Shown: positions 1 through 9,398, counted from the first letter of the stretch. The stretch: 64,000 bases of DNA from Actinomadura viridilutea (GCA_003001795.1 PVNI01000001.1:1-64000); one strand, 5' to 3'. A program made the numbers and translations. Notes: generated by a model not told the origin, from the sequence alone.

Positions 1-98
1 GGGTCGCGGTCCAGCCCGCCGACCCGCAGGCCGGCGCGGCAGGCCTCGCGCACCAGCGGCAGTCCGACGTATCCGAGCCCGATGACCACCAGATCCAC
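1..98 (-). CDS. Nucleotide-sugar dehydrogenase (UDP-ManNAc/UDP-glucose dehydrogenase type), N-terminal fragment
   Basis: Only the first ~32 codons are inside the window; the rest lies beyond base 1. The reverse strand reads VDLVVIGLGYVGLPLVREA, the dinucleotide-binding GxGYVG start typical of the UDP-glucose/UDP-ManNAc 6-dehydrogenase family. The GTG start at 98 is chosen because an AGGGAG ribosome binding site lies about 6-7 bases upstream. The divergent UDP-GlcNAc 2-epimerase nearby makes a WecC-type enzyme (UDP-ManNAc to UDP-ManNAcA) the most attractive reading. That substrate is inferred from context, since the fragment does not include the specificity region. Confidence 0.75.
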   Translation of the reverse strand, partial: MDLVVIGLGYVGLPLVREACRAGLRVGGLDRD

Positions 99-169
99 CG
101 GCGGCTCCCTTCACGCGATGTCCACGGCGCCGGCATCGCCCGCACCCTGCCGTCCTGTCCTCCGCGCCA

Positions 170-247
170 CGGTCACGGCCGTGTCACGGACAGGGCCTCC
201 GTGTCACGGACATGGGCCGCGGCACGGTCATGGCTTCCTGTCACGGC
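170..247. repeat. Cluster of GTCACGG repeats, two within palindromes
   Basis: GTCACGG occurs four times, at about 172, 183, 203 and 240. The copies at 183 and 203 lie within near-identical GTGTCACGGACA direct repeats exactly 20 bases apart. The second forms a 13-base palindrome, TCCGTGTCACGGA (198-210). The cluster spans the gap between the GT4 stop codon and the upstream region of the dehydrogenase, so it could be an operator for the dehydrogenase or part of a terminator. No T-run follows it. Confidence 0.5.
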
Positions 248-1752
248 ACCCGCGGCGAGACCGGATAGGCGTCCCGGTACCGGTCCGCCACGGCTCGCCA
301 GGTGCGCTCCGCTCGGACCCATTCCCGAGCGGTCCGTCCGATTTTCCGGCGTAGTTCGGGACTGTAAATGAGCCGGCCGAGTGCGTCCGCCCACGCCTCC
401 GGGTCTTCTGGAAGAGTTAACGTGCCGGTCACGCCCGGTTCCACTATTTCGCGCAATGCCTTGACATCACTTGCTACTACTGGAATTCCCCCGGCCATCG
501 CCTCGACGGGCTTGAGGGGCGTGACCAATTGGCAGACGCGGTCGGCCCGCCGGGGAACCGCGAACACATCGAGGACCGCGTGATACCGACGTACCGACGA
601 CATCGGCACCCTGCCGGGGAACACCGCGCGCACGCCCCGGTCGGCGGCGCGCCGTTCCAGCGCGCCCCGCTCCGGCCCGTCGCCCACGAGCAGCAGGACG
701 ACCTCGGTGCCGCGCTCGCGCAGCAGCGCGGCCGCGTCGATCAGCGTGTCGATGCCCTCGTAGCCGTAGAAGGACGAGGTCAGGCCCACCACCGGGTCGT
801 CGGCGCCGATGCCGAGCTCGGCGCGCAGGGCGGCGCCGTCGGGCAGCGGCTCCAGGAACTCCTCGTCCACCCCGTTGGGCACCGTGATGATCTTGTCGGG
901 GTCGACGCCCCGGTCGGCGATCTCGGCGCGCATCGCCTCGCCCAGCGTCACCACGACGTCGGCGGCGGCCATGCGCCGCGTCTCCAGCGCGCGGGTCAGC
1001 CGGTAGAAGTCGTCGGTCTCGCGGTGCGCGGGGTCGCGCGACAGCCAGGAGTCCTCCAGGAACCCGCGGACCTCGTACACCACCGGCAGGTCGTGGCGGC
1101 GGCCCAGTTCCAGCGCGACGGCCGCGTTGTGGTGGTCGCTCACCGCGTGCAGCACGGACGGGCGCAGCTCGCGCACCAGCCGCCCCGCCAGGTCCGCGCT
1201 TTTGGCGACGGCCTCGACGGGCGTGCCCGGCGGAAGCCACGGCAGCAGCCGGTGGTACGGCACCCCCTCCACCTCCACACGTGCGCGCAGGTCGGCGATG
1301 CCCTGGCTGAGCGGGTATCCGAGGCGCGTCACCACGTGGGTGTCGTAGCCCATCGCCCGCTGCGCCAGCGCGATCCGCTGTGTGCGGACCGTGTACCCGG
1401 CGCTCGTGCGCGGCAGTGCGTTCGTCACGAACTGCAGGACGCAAACGGACCCGTTATTGACCGGATCCGACCGTCTCTTGATCGATGTAGGGGTAGGTCC
1501 GGATATGTCATGGTCGAGCAGGAGGCGCAGGTCGGCGGCCTCGCGGCGCGGATCGCGCGGCCGCGGCACGGTCAGCCGGCCGAGCCGGGTCCGCCGCAGC
1601 CGGGCCGCCGCCCCGGCCGGAAGCGCGCGCAGCAGCAGCCGCAGCGCCAGGCGGGCGGCCCGGCGCGGGTCGTCGCGCATCTGCCGCCACGAGAGTCCCA
1701 GCAGGTAGACGGCCGCCTTGAGGGGCGGCACGAGGGCATGTCGGTTGAGCAC
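241..1752 (-). CDS. Family 4 (GT-B) glycosyltransferase
   Basis: About 503 residues from a GTG at 1752; a second GTG at 1731 is possible, and frame extension further upstream would run into the divergent wecB. The N-terminal ~95 residues are Arg-rich and look like an extra segment. A canonical GT4 enzyme follows: LQFVTNALPRTSAGYTVRTQ at the acceptor-side glycine-rich loop, VVVTLGEAM and ITVPNGVDEEFLEP in the linker, LTSSFYGYEGIDTLIDAA at the start of the nucleotide-sugar domain, and EAMAGGIPVVASD near the C terminus as the donor-binding E-x7-E-like region. Family knowledge says these are retaining cytoplasmic transferases using NDP-sugars. The specific sugar cannot be told. It sits among envelope glycopolymer genes and is divergent from wecB. 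Confidence 0.85.
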   Translation of the reverse strand: MLNRHALVPPLKAAVYLLGLSWRQMRDDPRRAARLALRLLLRALPAGAAARLRRTRLGRLTVPRPRDPRREAADLRLLLDHDISGPTPTSIKRRSDPVNNGSVCVLQFVTNALPRTSAGYTVRTQRIALAQRAMGYDTHVVTRLGYPLSQGIADLRARVEVEGVPYHRLLPWLPPGTPVEAVAKSADLAGRLVRELRPSVLHAVSDHHNAAVALELGRRHDLPVVYEVRGFLEDSWLSRDPAHRETDDFYRLTRALETRRMAAADVVVTLGEAMRAEIADRGVDPDKIITVPNGVDEEFLEPLPDGAALRAELGIGADDPVVGLTSSFYGYEGIDTLIDAAALLRERGTEVVLLLVGDGPERGALERRAADRGVRAVFPGRVPMSSVRRYHAVLDVFAVPRRADRVCQLVTPLKPVEAMAGGIPVVASDVKALREIVEPGVTGTLTLPEDPEAWADALGRLIYSPELRRKIGRTAREWVRAERTWRAVADRYRDAYPVSPRVP

Positions 1753-1794
1753 GGCGGGCGAGCGTAAGCAACCCCGATGAACAGAAGGGAAATC

Positions 1795-2892
1795 GTGTTG
1801 GGGTCGATCGTTCACGTCCTGGGGGCCCGGCCGAACTTCGTCAAGGCCGCCCCGGTGATCGGGGCGCTGCGCGCCGCGGGCGCCGACCAGGCGGTGGTGC
1901 ACACGGGCCAGCACTACGACGAGCGGATGTCGGACGTCTTCTTCCATGAGCTGGGACTACCCGAACCGGACGTGAATCTCGGGGTCGGCTCGGGCAGCCA
2001 CGCCGCGCAGACCGCCGCGCTGCTCACCGCGCTGGAGGCGGAGTTCACCCGCCGTTCACCGGCGCTCGTCATCGTGTACGGCGACGTGAACTCGACCATC
2101 GCCGCCGCCCTCGTCGCGGCCAAGCTGCACATCCCGGTCGCCCACGTGGAGGCGGGCCTGCGCAGCTTCGACATGACCATGCCGGAGGAGGTGAACCGGC
2201 GCCTCACCGACCAGCTGTCGCGGCTGTGCTTCGCGACCAGCCCGGAGGCCGTCGGGCACCTGGCCCGCGAGGGCGTGCCGGTGGAGCGGGTGCACCTGGT
2301 CGGCAACCCGATGATCGACACCCTGCTGGCCCACCTGGACCGGTTCGACACCGCCGCGGTGCGGGCGAAGCACGGCCTGCCGGAGCGGTACGCGCTGGCC
2401 ACCATGCACCGCCCCGCCAACGTGGACGCGCCGGAGACGGCCGCGGCGCTGGTGCGGCACCTGCACGGCGTCGCCGACCTGGCCGACCTGGTCATCCCGG
2501 TGCACCCGCGCGGCCGCGCCAACCTGCTGGCCGCCGGGCTGGACGACCATCCGCGCGTGCGCGTGCTGGAGCCGCTGGGGTACATCGACTTCGTGGCCGC
2601 CGTGCGCGGCGCGGCCGCGGTCGTCACCGACTCCGGCGGACTGCAGGAGGAGACGACGATCCTCGGGGTGCCGTGCCTGACCGTCCGGCCCAACACGGAA
2701 CGGCCGATCACCATCACCCACGGCACCAACCGGCTCGTCGGCTTCGAGGAGCTGGTGCCCGAGGCCCGCAAGGCGCTCGAGGCGGGGGAGGCGTCCCCGC
2801 GGACGGACCGCAGGCCGCCGCTGTGGGACGGGAAGGCCGGCCCCCGCATCGCCGAAGTGATCATGGAGTTTCTCGGTGACCGATCCGCGTGA
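1795..2892 (+). CDS. wecB: UDP-N-acetylglucosamine 2-epimerase (non-hydrolysing)
   Basis: Interconverts UDP-GlcNAc and UDP-ManNAc, supplying ManNAc for a wall polymer linkage unit or repeat. The family motifs are all present: GARPNFVKAAPV at the N terminus, HTGQHYDERM, YGDVNSTIAA, HVEAGLRSFDMTMPEEVNR with the catalytic-loop Asp and Glu residues, and TDSGGLQEE near the C terminus. The length (~365 residues) matches the family. GTG 1795 is preferred over ATG 1777 because AGAAGGGA lies 5 bases before it and nothing like a ribosome site precedes 1777. The next gene starts inside its 3' end (17-base overlap), so it heads a three-gene operon with the coiled-coil protein and the tandem glycosyltransferase. 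Confidence 0.95.
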   Translation: MLGSIVHVLGARPNFVKAAPVIGALRAAGADQAVVHTGQHYDERMSDVFFHELGLPEPDVNLGVGSGSHAAQTAALLTALEAEFTRRSPALVIVYGDVNSTIAAALVAAKLHIPVAHVEAGLRSFDMTMPEEVNRRLTDQLSRLCFATSPEAVGHLAREGVPVERVHLVGNPMIDTLLAHLDRFDTAAVRAKHGLPERYALATMHRPANVDAPETAAALVRHLHGVADLADLVIPVHPRGRANLLAAGLDDHPRVRVLEPLGYIDFVAAVRGAAAVVTDSGGLQEETTILGVPCLTVRPNTERPITITHGTNRLVGFEELVPEARKALEAGEASPRTDRRPPLWDGKAGPRIAEVIMEFLGDRSA

Positions 2893-3601
2893 CCCCACGA
2901 CGCCCGGCGCCGCCGACCTCGCCCGGGCCCACTACCAGGTGGGGCGGCTGCGGGCCGCGCTGCGCGAGAGCCAGGCCCGCGTCCAGGAGCTGGAGCAGCG
3001 GCTGGCCGCCCTGGAGGCGTCGGCGGCGCTGCAGTTCGGCCGCCTGGTCGCCGGGGCGGCGCGCAACCCGCGGCGGCGGGCGCCGCGGCTGCCGCGCGAG
3101 CTGTACCGGCTGTGGAAGAAGCGCCACGCGCCCGCGTCCGCGGCCGCCTCGGCGACCGCGCGGGAGAGCAGGACCCGCGTCCAGGTCGACCGGGTGGAGC
3201 GTCCGGAGGACCGGCTGCTGGTGGCGGCGCCGTGCGAGCGCGTGGTGATCGCCGGGATCCTCGGCCGGGCCGCCGCGGCGGCGCTGGCCGACCACGTCAA
3301 GATCGTGCACCTGTACCCGCACGACGCCAGGCTCGTGCTGGACGCCGCCGACGTGGACATGGTCGTGGTGGACGCGGCGGCGGGCGAGCCCGGCGGCCCG
3401 TGGGCGTACCTGGGGACGCCCGGCGTGTACGACCGCGAACAGGTCCTGCACGAGGTGCGGGAGCTGGCCCGCCTGCGCGGCCTGCCGCTGGTGCTGTGGG
3501 GCGAGGCGCCGCCGCCCGGCCTGGCGGTCCTGGACTGGGACGCGCGGACGGCCGCGGCCGCCCGGCTGGCCGAGCTGGCGCCGACGTTCGAGTCCGCCTG
3601 A
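2876..3601 (+). CDS. Uncharacterised coiled-coil protein in wecB operon
   Basis: About 241 residues from a GTG that overlaps the wecB stop by 17 bases. Residues ~20-52 form a heptad-like coiled coil rich in Arg, Leu, Glu and Gln (VGRLRAALRESQARVQELEQ). A basic stretch, RNPRRRAPRLPRELYRLWKK, follows at ~62-82. The C-terminal half alternates hydrophobic strands and helices (KIVHLYPHDARLVL, VDMVVVDAA, LPLVLWGEAPP), resembling a Rossmann-type half domain such as the N-terminal lobe of CgeB-like glycosyltransferases. No catalytic signature is visible. Being translationally linked between an epimerase and a tandem glycosyltransferase, it may scaffold or partner that enzyme; this is inference. Confidence 0.75.
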   Translation: MTDPRDPTTPGAADLARAHYQVGRLRAALRESQARVQELEQRLAALEASAALQFGRLVAGAARNPRRRAPRLPRELYRLWKKRHAPASAAASATARESRTRVQVDRVERPEDRLLVAAPCERVVIAGILGRAAAAALADHVKIVHLYPHDARLVLDAADVDMVVVDAAAGEPGGPWAYLGTPGVYDREQVLHEVRELARLRGLPLVLWGEAPPPGLAVLDWDARTAAAARLAELAPTFESA

Positions 3602-3629
3602 ACCGATGGACGACCGGAAGGGAATGCCC

Positions 3630-5903
3630 GTGCGACCACGCGCGCTCGTCTACGGCGACGTCGATCTCAACCTGATCGACGGCTCGGCGATCTGGGCCCA
3701 GGGGATGGTGCAGGTGCTGGCGCGCGCCGGGTGCGAGGCGACCCTCGTGCTCAAGGCGCCGATCCGCACCGGACGCCTGGTGGACCCGCTGCGCGCCCTG
3801 CCCGGCGTCACCGTGCGCAGCCCGCACGCCGAGGGCCGGATCGGCGGCGGCGAGGGCATGACGCCCCGCCAGGCCGCCGTCGTGCTGACCGAGATCGACG
3901 CCGAGCGCCCGCACGACCTGGTCGTGGTGCGGGGGCGGCGGCTGGCCGGGAAGCTGGCGCACACGCCGCTGGCCGGGCGCCTGTGGACGTACCTGACCGA
4001 CGTCCCGCAGTCGGCGAGCGCGTTCGATCGGTCCGCGAAGGGCGAGCTGCGGCGCATCGCCGACGCCTCGCGCGTGCTGCTGTGCCAGACCGAGGAGCTG
4101 CGCTCCTTCCTGGAGAGCGCGGTCCCGGCCACGGCGGGCAAGTGCGTGCTGTTCCCGCCGGTGGTGGTGCTGCCGGACGGGCTGGCGCCGCGGAGCCCGG
4201 AGCCGCCGCGGGGGCGGACGCTGCGGCTGGTGTACACCGGCAAGTTCGCGCCGCGCTGGAACACCTACGAGATGACGTCGCTGCCGCGCCTGCTGGCGAT
4301 GCGCGGCGTGGACGCCGAGCTGCACATGGTCGGCGACAAGATCCACGACGATCCGCGGGACCCGGGGTTCGCCGCGCGCATGCGCACCGCCCTGGAGACC
4401 GCGCGGGGCGTGGTGTGGCACGGCGGCCACCCCCGCGCCGAGGCGATGCGGATCACCGCCGGGTGCGACGTGGGCCTGTCGTGGCGGCACCCGGAGATGG
4501 ACGCCAGCCTGGAGCTGTCCACCAAGATCCTGGAATGCGGGGCGCTGGGCGTGCCGGTCGTGCTCAACCGCACCCCTATGCACGAACGGCTGTTCGGCCC
4601 CGACTATCCGCTGTTCGTGACGTCCGAGACCGACGTGGTCGACGCGCTGACGCTCATCGGCAAGAACCCCGACGTGTACGGGCTGGCCGCGGAACGCTGT
4701 CGCACCGCCGCGGCCGACTTCACCCTCGACGCCGCCGCCGCGCGCATCGCCGCGCACCTGGAGCGGACGTTCCCCGAGCCGTCGGAGACCGTGCTGGCCG
4801 CCGCCCGCGCCGCGGCGGAGGCGCGCGCGGCCGCGACCCCGGTCACGGTGGCCGCGGCCGGCACGTCCGTCCCCGCCGCGGCGCCGGGCGGCGCCGAGCG
4901 GCGTCCGCTGCGCGTCGGCGTCGCCGGGCACGACCTGAAGTTCTTCACCCGCCTGCTCGACTACCTCAAGTCCAGGCCGGACATGGAGGTCCGCGTCGAC
5001 CAGTGGGCGGCGCTCAAGGCGCACGACGCCGAGCGCAGCAAGGAGCTCGTCGAATGGGCCGACGTGATCGTGTGCGAGTGGTGCGGCCCGAACGCCCTCT
5101 GGTACGCCCGGCACAAGCGGCGTGGCCAGCGGCTGCTGGTGCGCCTGCACCGGTTCGAGCTGTACGCGGGATGGCCCAAGCAGCTGGACATCGACGCCGT
5201 CGACCGGGTGGTCTGCGTCAGCCCGCACTACGCCCGGCTCACCCGCGAGACGACCGGCTGGTCCCCCGACAAGATCGTCGTGGTGCCCAACTGGGTGGAC
5301 GACCGGCAGCTCGACCGGCCCAAGCTGGCCGGGGCCGAGCACCACCTCGGCATCATCGGCATCGCGCCGTCCCGCAAGCGGCTCGACCTGGCGCTGGACG
5401 TCGTCGAGGAGCTGCGCCGCGACGACCTCCGGTTCACGCTGTTCGTCAAGTCGAAGCTGCCGTGGGAGTACTGGTGGATCTGGCAGCGCGACGAGGAGCG
5501 CGCCCACTACGAGAAGGTGTTCCGCCGCATCCGGCGGTCCCCGCTGCTGGCGGGCGGCGTGGTGTTCGACCCCTACGGCCGCGACGTGGCCGCGTGGCTG
5601 CGCCGCATCGGGTTCGTCCTGTCGACCAGCGACGACGAGAGCTTCCACCTCGCCCCGGCCGAGGGCATGGCGTCCGGCGCCGTTCCGGTCGTGCGGAACT
5701 GGCCCGGCGCCGACACCATCTACGACGCCCGGTGGATCCACGACGACGCGCCCGCCATGGCCGCGTCGATCGCCGCGACCGTCCGCGGCGGCCTGTGGGA
5801 GACCGAGCGGCGCGCGGCCCGCGACCAGGTGCGGCGCGCCTACGGCCTGGACGAGGTCTGCCGACGGTGGACCGACCTCTTGGCCGGCGTCCTGACCGCC
5901 TAG
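3630..5903 (+). CDS. Two-domain (tandem) glycosyltransferase
   Basis: About 757 residues. The preferred start is GTG 3630, with GGAAGGGA ending 7 bases upstream; ATG 3606 and ATG 3624 are in frame but placed worse. The first glycosyltransferase unit (~1-400) begins RALVYGDVDLNLIDGSAIWA and carries ELHMVGDKIHDD and LSTKILECGALGVPVVLNR. An Ala-rich linker (~390-430) joins a second unit with DVIVCEWCGPNALWY, VVCVSPHYARLTRE, VVPNWVDDRQLD, GIIGIAPSRKRLDLAL and STSDDESFHLAPAEGMASG. Both halves look like GT-B folds, the second resembling poly-specific GT4 enzymes. Two catalytic units in one chain suggest the addition of two successive sugars or an alternating polymerase. It is the last gene of the wecB operon and converges on a TagF-like gene. 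Confidence 0.82.
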   Translation: MRPRALVYGDVDLNLIDGSAIWAQGMVQVLARAGCEATLVLKAPIRTGRLVDPLRALPGVTVRSPHAEGRIGGGEGMTPRQAAVVLTEIDAERPHDLVVVRGRRLAGKLAHTPLAGRLWTYLTDVPQSASAFDRSAKGELRRIADASRVLLCQTEELRSFLESAVPATAGKCVLFPPVVVLPDGLAPRSPEPPRGRTLRLVYTGKFAPRWNTYEMTSLPRLLAMRGVDAELHMVGDKIHDDPRDPGFAARMRTALETARGVVWHGGHPRAEAMRITAGCDVGLSWRHPEMDASLELSTKILECGALGVPVVLNRTPMHERLFGPDYPLFVTSETDVVDALTLIGKNPDVYGLAAERCRTAAADFTLDAAAARIAAHLERTFPEPSETVLAAARAAAEARAAATPVTVAAAGTSVPAAAPGGAERRPLRVGVAGHDLKFFTRLLDYLKSRPDMEVRVDQWAALKAHDAERSKELVEWADVIVCEWCGPNALWYARHKRRGQRLLVRLHRFELYAGWPKQLDIDAVDRVVCVSPHYARLTRETTGWSPDKIVVVPNWVDDRQLDRPKLAGAEHHLGIIGIAPSRKRLDLALDVVEELRRDDLRFTLFVKSKLPWEYWWIWQRDEERAHYEKVFRRIRRSPLLAGGVVFDPYGRDVAAWLRRIGFVLSTSDDESFHLAPAEGMASGAVPVVRNWPGADTIYDARWIHDDAPAMAASIAATVRGGLWETERRAARDQVRRAYGLDEVCRRWTDLLAGVLTA

Positions 5904-5921
5904 CCGGGCACCGGCCGGGGC

Positions 5922-8900
5922 TCAGCGCGGGAACAGGCGGTCCACGACGCGGGCGGAGGCCTTGCCGTCGTCCAGCGGGCAGAACCGTTCGACGAACGCG
6001 TCGTAGTTGTCGCGGTACTCCTTGGCGACCGGTTCGATGTCGCGGATCGCCTCGATGACCGCGTCGGAGGTCTCCAGCAGCGGCCCCGGCGCCTCGGCCT
6101 CGAAGTCCAGGTAGAAGCCGCGCAGCCGGTCCCGGTAGTCGGCCAGGTCGTAGGTGAAGAACAGCATGGGCCGCCGGGTCCCCGCGAAGTCGAACATGAC
6201 CGACGAGTAGTCGGTGACCAGCACGTCGGCGATCAGGTACAGGTCGGTGATGTCGGGGTAGAGCGAGACGTCCTTGACGAACTCGCCGTCCTCCGGCACG
6301 CCGTCCACGACGTTGCTGTGCAGGCGGACCAGCAGGACGTGGTCCTCGCCCAGCGCCGCCCGCGCCCGGTCGAGGTCCAGGCGCAGGTCGAACTTGTACC
6401 GGCCCCGGCTGTAGTACTGGTCGTCGCGCCAGGTCGGGGCGTACAGCACGACCCGCTTGCCGGCGGGCACGCCGAGCCGGGCCCGCACCTGCGCGGCGAT
6501 CCGGTCGGCCTCGGGGTGGTACAGCAGGTCGTTGCGCGGATACCCGGCCTCGATGATCTCGCCTTCGAACGCGAACGCGCGGCGGAAGATCTCGGTGCTG
6601 AACGGGTTGGGCGACAGCAGGTGCGTCCACTCCGGCAGCGACGGCGGGGCGGGCGGCTCCTCGCCCTTGCCCTTGGCCTTCGCCAGGGAGCGGTACGCCT
6701 GCTTCATGCCGGGCGCGTAGGCGAAGTGCACCTCCTTGACGTCCCGGCCGATCTTCTTCAGCGGCGTGCCGTGCCAGGTCTGCAGCACCACCTGGTCGGG
6801 GTGGCGCTGGAACCAGTCGCCGAGCCGGTGGTTGGTGATGATGTACCGGGAGGTCGCGAGCGCCTCGTGCCACTCGCGGCCGTTGAGCCGCAGCGGCGTG
6901 AGCGTGTCGGGCAGCTCCACCTGCTGGTCGTTGACGACCCACAGCTGCTCCAGTTCGTCCGCCAGGCCGCGCGCGACCATCTCCAGGTGGATGGCCTTGG
7001 GGCTGTCGGAGTACTGGCGCCCGTTGAAGCAGGAGAACACGACCGCGTCGCGCAGCCCCTCCTTGGCCGCGCGCTGGCGCGCCTCGGCGCGCAGCGTCGT
7101 CGCCGCCGCGCGTTCCTCCGGCGGCACGTCGCCGGTCACGCGCACCACCAGGCCCTTGCGCTGCAGCTCCACCTCGTAGCCGCGCCGCGAGACCTCCACG
7201 GCCGCGGGCGGAGAGGAGGACACCGCGGGGTCGACGCTCACGGCCAGGGCGCGTCCGCCGGGCGTGCGGAACAGCAGGTCGTAGCGGCCCTGGCGCAGCG
7301 GCAGCACGCCCGCCACGCTCGGCACCGCCGCGACCGGGATCTCGGCGCGCAGCACGCCGTCGTCGCCGCGCACGACGCCGAACGCGTACTCCTTGCGGCG
7401 GCCCCGGCTGCGCAGCACGATCTCGCCGGTGTCACCGGCCCGGTGCGTCCCGGCCAGGACGAGGGCGCCGTCCGGTCGCCACGCGCACTCGGTCACCGTC
7501 AGCCGCGCCGACCGCGACTGGACCCGCAGGTACCCGGACGCGTCGCGGCCCGCGGTCAGCTCGCGGCCGCCGGTGAACCGCTCGATGCCGTCGACGCCCT
7601 CGGCCAGCACCAGGGGGCGCCCGTCGATCAGCACCGCCCAGTCGCAGGTGTCGTCGATGGCTCGCGGGTCGGTCATCCGCTGCGGTTCGGGCAGCGGGAC
7701 GCGCGCCGTGAACCGCTCCCCGGTCACCGTCGCGGACACCGGGACGACCTCGTCGCCGACCGCCAGGCCCAGCGCGGGCTCGCCGCCGCCGTGCAGGCCC
7801 TCGATCTCCAGCGCGTCGTCGTCCCACCGCAGCGCCGTGGCCTTGGCGGTGACGGTCTCCACGTCGATGCGCAGCGTGCCGTCCACCACCTGCGGGACGA
7901 TCCGCACGTTCTCGTCGACGTAGTGGTACGGCGGGCGGGCCGCGCTGCCGCTGCTGCCGCCGCGCAGCCGGGCCGACCGCAGCACGCCCGCGTTGAACAC
8001 CACGGCCTCCACGTCCCAGCGGCCGTCCGTCCAGGCGCCGCCGCGCCGCAGCTTCTTGGGGTCGAGGACGAACTCGAAACCGGTCCACGGCCCGGACGCC
8101 TTGCCGGGCTTGCGGGTCTGCCGGGCCCGCAGCACCACGCGCCGCCGGCCGGACCGCAGCACCACGCTCTTCACCGACGTCCAGCGGCGCCGCATGCTCA
8201 CCGCGTTGATGTACGCCTCGCCGGTCACGAACAGCTTGCCGTCGCGCCAGGCCACCTCGTGGGTGCGGCTGCGCAGCGCCACCTCGGTGCGCGCCAGGTA
8301 CACCTCGTCGGGGACGCCGACCTTCTCGTCCTTCCAGTACGGGTGGACGACGTAGCGGCGCAGCCCGCTGCGCACGATGGCGGGGGACGGCTTGCCCCGC
8401 GCGTACCGCACCACCTTGACCAGCTCGGTGCGGCGCTCCCGGCCCGCCAGATGCCACTTCAGCCGGGTGATCGACGGCAGTTCGGCCAGCGTCTCGGAGT
8501 CCAGCCAGGACGCGTGCGCCGCCGCCTGCTTCACCACGGCGGCGCGGTCTTCGTCGGTGGCGTCGGGCAGCGCGTCCAGGAACGCCCGCAGCTCGGCGTT
8601 CAGCACCGAGGCGAGGAAGCGGCGGCGGTCGCGGGCGGTCCAGCGGCCGTCCAGGGCGGCCAGCGCCGCGGCGACGGCGGCGAACCCGTCGGCGACGGCC
8701 TGCGGATCGGCGGTCGGCTCGGGCGCGGTGTCGCGGGCGCGGCGCAGCACCACCTCGGGCAGCACGTCCACCGCCTCCGCCAGGAAGTACGCCGGCACCG
8801 CCACGGCCAGGTCGTCGTCGCGGTTGACGTCGGGGAAGGCGAGGGCGTGCCGGTCCCAGAACGCGCGGCGGAACAGCTTGCCGGTGACCAGCCGGTCGTC

Positions 8901-9347
8901 CAGCAGCGCGGGATGCTTGCGCACGTGGGTGCGCAGGTGCGCGGACGCGAACGCCTCGCGGTGCCGCCGCGACGGCCGCGACCCGCCCTCCCGCCGGACC
9001 GCGATGTTCCCGGCCGCGAAGTCCGACCCGCTGGTGGTGAGCGAGGAGTGCAGCGCGGCCAGCGCGTCCTTGGGCAGCACGTCGCCGTCGTCGGCGAACG
9101 CCAGGAACTCGCCCTCCGCCTCGGCGACGCCGATGCCGCGGGCCGCGCCGCGGCTCGGCGCGCCGCGCCGGATCAGCCTGAACCGGTCGTCGGGCAGGTC
9201 GGCCTCGGCGGCCGCGCCGGTCCCGCCGTCCACCACGAGCACCTCGAGGTCGCCGTACGTCTGGGCGGCCAGCGATCGCAGCGTGTCGTTCAGCTCGGCG
9301 GCGGTGCCGTGCGCGGGGACGATGACGCTGATCCGGTGGGGCACCAA
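5922..9347 (-). CDS. GT2 - beta-domain - CDP-glycerol glycerophosphotransferase fusion (TagF-like)
   Basis: About 1141 residues. The start is TTG 9347 (AAGGAG 6 bases upstream); the adjacent GTG 9344 is equally possible. Residues ~1-110 are a GT2 domain (ISVIVPAHGTAAELNDTLRS, LEVLVVDGG, LAFADDGDVLPKDAL). The middle ~330-700 is rich in predicted strands with recurring GRWDVE-like patterns. The C-terminal ~390 residues are a glycerophosphotransferase domain: VVLQTWHGTPLKKIG with its catalytic His, NPFSTEIFRRAF, IEAGYPRNDLLY, VLYAPTWRDDQYYS, VTDYSSVMFDFAGT and FCPLDDGKASARVVDRLF. In TagF-type enzymes this half moves glycerol phosphate from CDP-glycerol to a growing teichoic acid at the membrane. 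The GT2 half probably adds sugar to the same chain. It may be co-transcribed with the next TagF-like gene upstream. Confidence 0.9.
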   Translation of the reverse strand: MVPHRISVIVPAHGTAAELNDTLRSLAAQTYGDLEVLVVDGGTGAAAEADLPDDRFRLIRRGAPSRGAARGIGVAEAEGEFLAFADDGDVLPKDALAALHSSLTTSGSDFAAGNIAVRREGGSRPSRRHREAFASAHLRTHVRKHPALLDDRLVTGKLFRRAFWDRHALAFPDVNRDDDLAVAVPAYFLAEAVDVLPEVVLRRARDTAPEPTADPQAVADGFAAVAAALAALDGRWTARDRRRFLASVLNAELRAFLDALPDATDEDRAAVVKQAAAHASWLDSETLAELPSITRLKWHLAGRERRTELVKVVRYARGKPSPAIVRSGLRRYVVHPYWKDEKVGVPDEVYLARTEVALRSRTHEVAWRDGKLFVTGEAYINAVSMRRRWTSVKSVVLRSGRRRVVLRARQTRKPGKASGPWTGFEFVLDPKKLRRGGAWTDGRWDVEAVVFNAGVLRSARLRGGSSGSAARPPYHYVDENVRIVPQVVDGTLRIDVETVTAKATALRWDDDALEIEGLHGGGEPALGLAVGDEVVPVSATVTGERFTARVPLPEPQRMTDPRAIDDTCDWAVLIDGRPLVLAEGVDGIERFTGGRELTAGRDASGYLRVQSRSARLTVTECAWRPDGALVLAGTHRAGDTGEIVLRSRGRRKEYAFGVVRGDDGVLRAEIPVAAVPSVAGVLPLRQGRYDLLFRTPGGRALAVSVDPAVSSSPPAAVEVSRRGYEVELQRKGLVVRVTGDVPPEERAAATTLRAEARQRAAKEGLRDAVVFSCFNGRQYSDSPKAIHLEMVARGLADELEQLWVVNDQQVELPDTLTPLRLNGREWHEALATSRYIITNHRLGDWFQRHPDQVVLQTWHGTPLKKIGRDVKEVHFAYAPGMKQAYRSLAKAKGKGEEPPAPPSLPEWTHLLSPNPFSTEIFRRAFAFEGEIIEAGYPRNDLLYHPEADRIAAQVRARLGVPAGKRVVLYAPTWRDDQYYSRGRYKFDLRLDLDRARAALGEDHVLLVRLHSNVVDGVPEDGEFVKDVSLYPDITDLYLIADVLVTDYSSVMFDFAGTRRPMLFFTYDLADYRDRLRGFYLDFEAEAPGPLLETSDAVIEAIRDIEPVAKEYRDNYDAFVERFCPLDDGKASARVVDRLFPR

Positions 9348-9398
9348 GGCGATCTCCTTTTGCCGGGGGGAGGGCGGGGAGACGGGGGTGGCCGGAGT

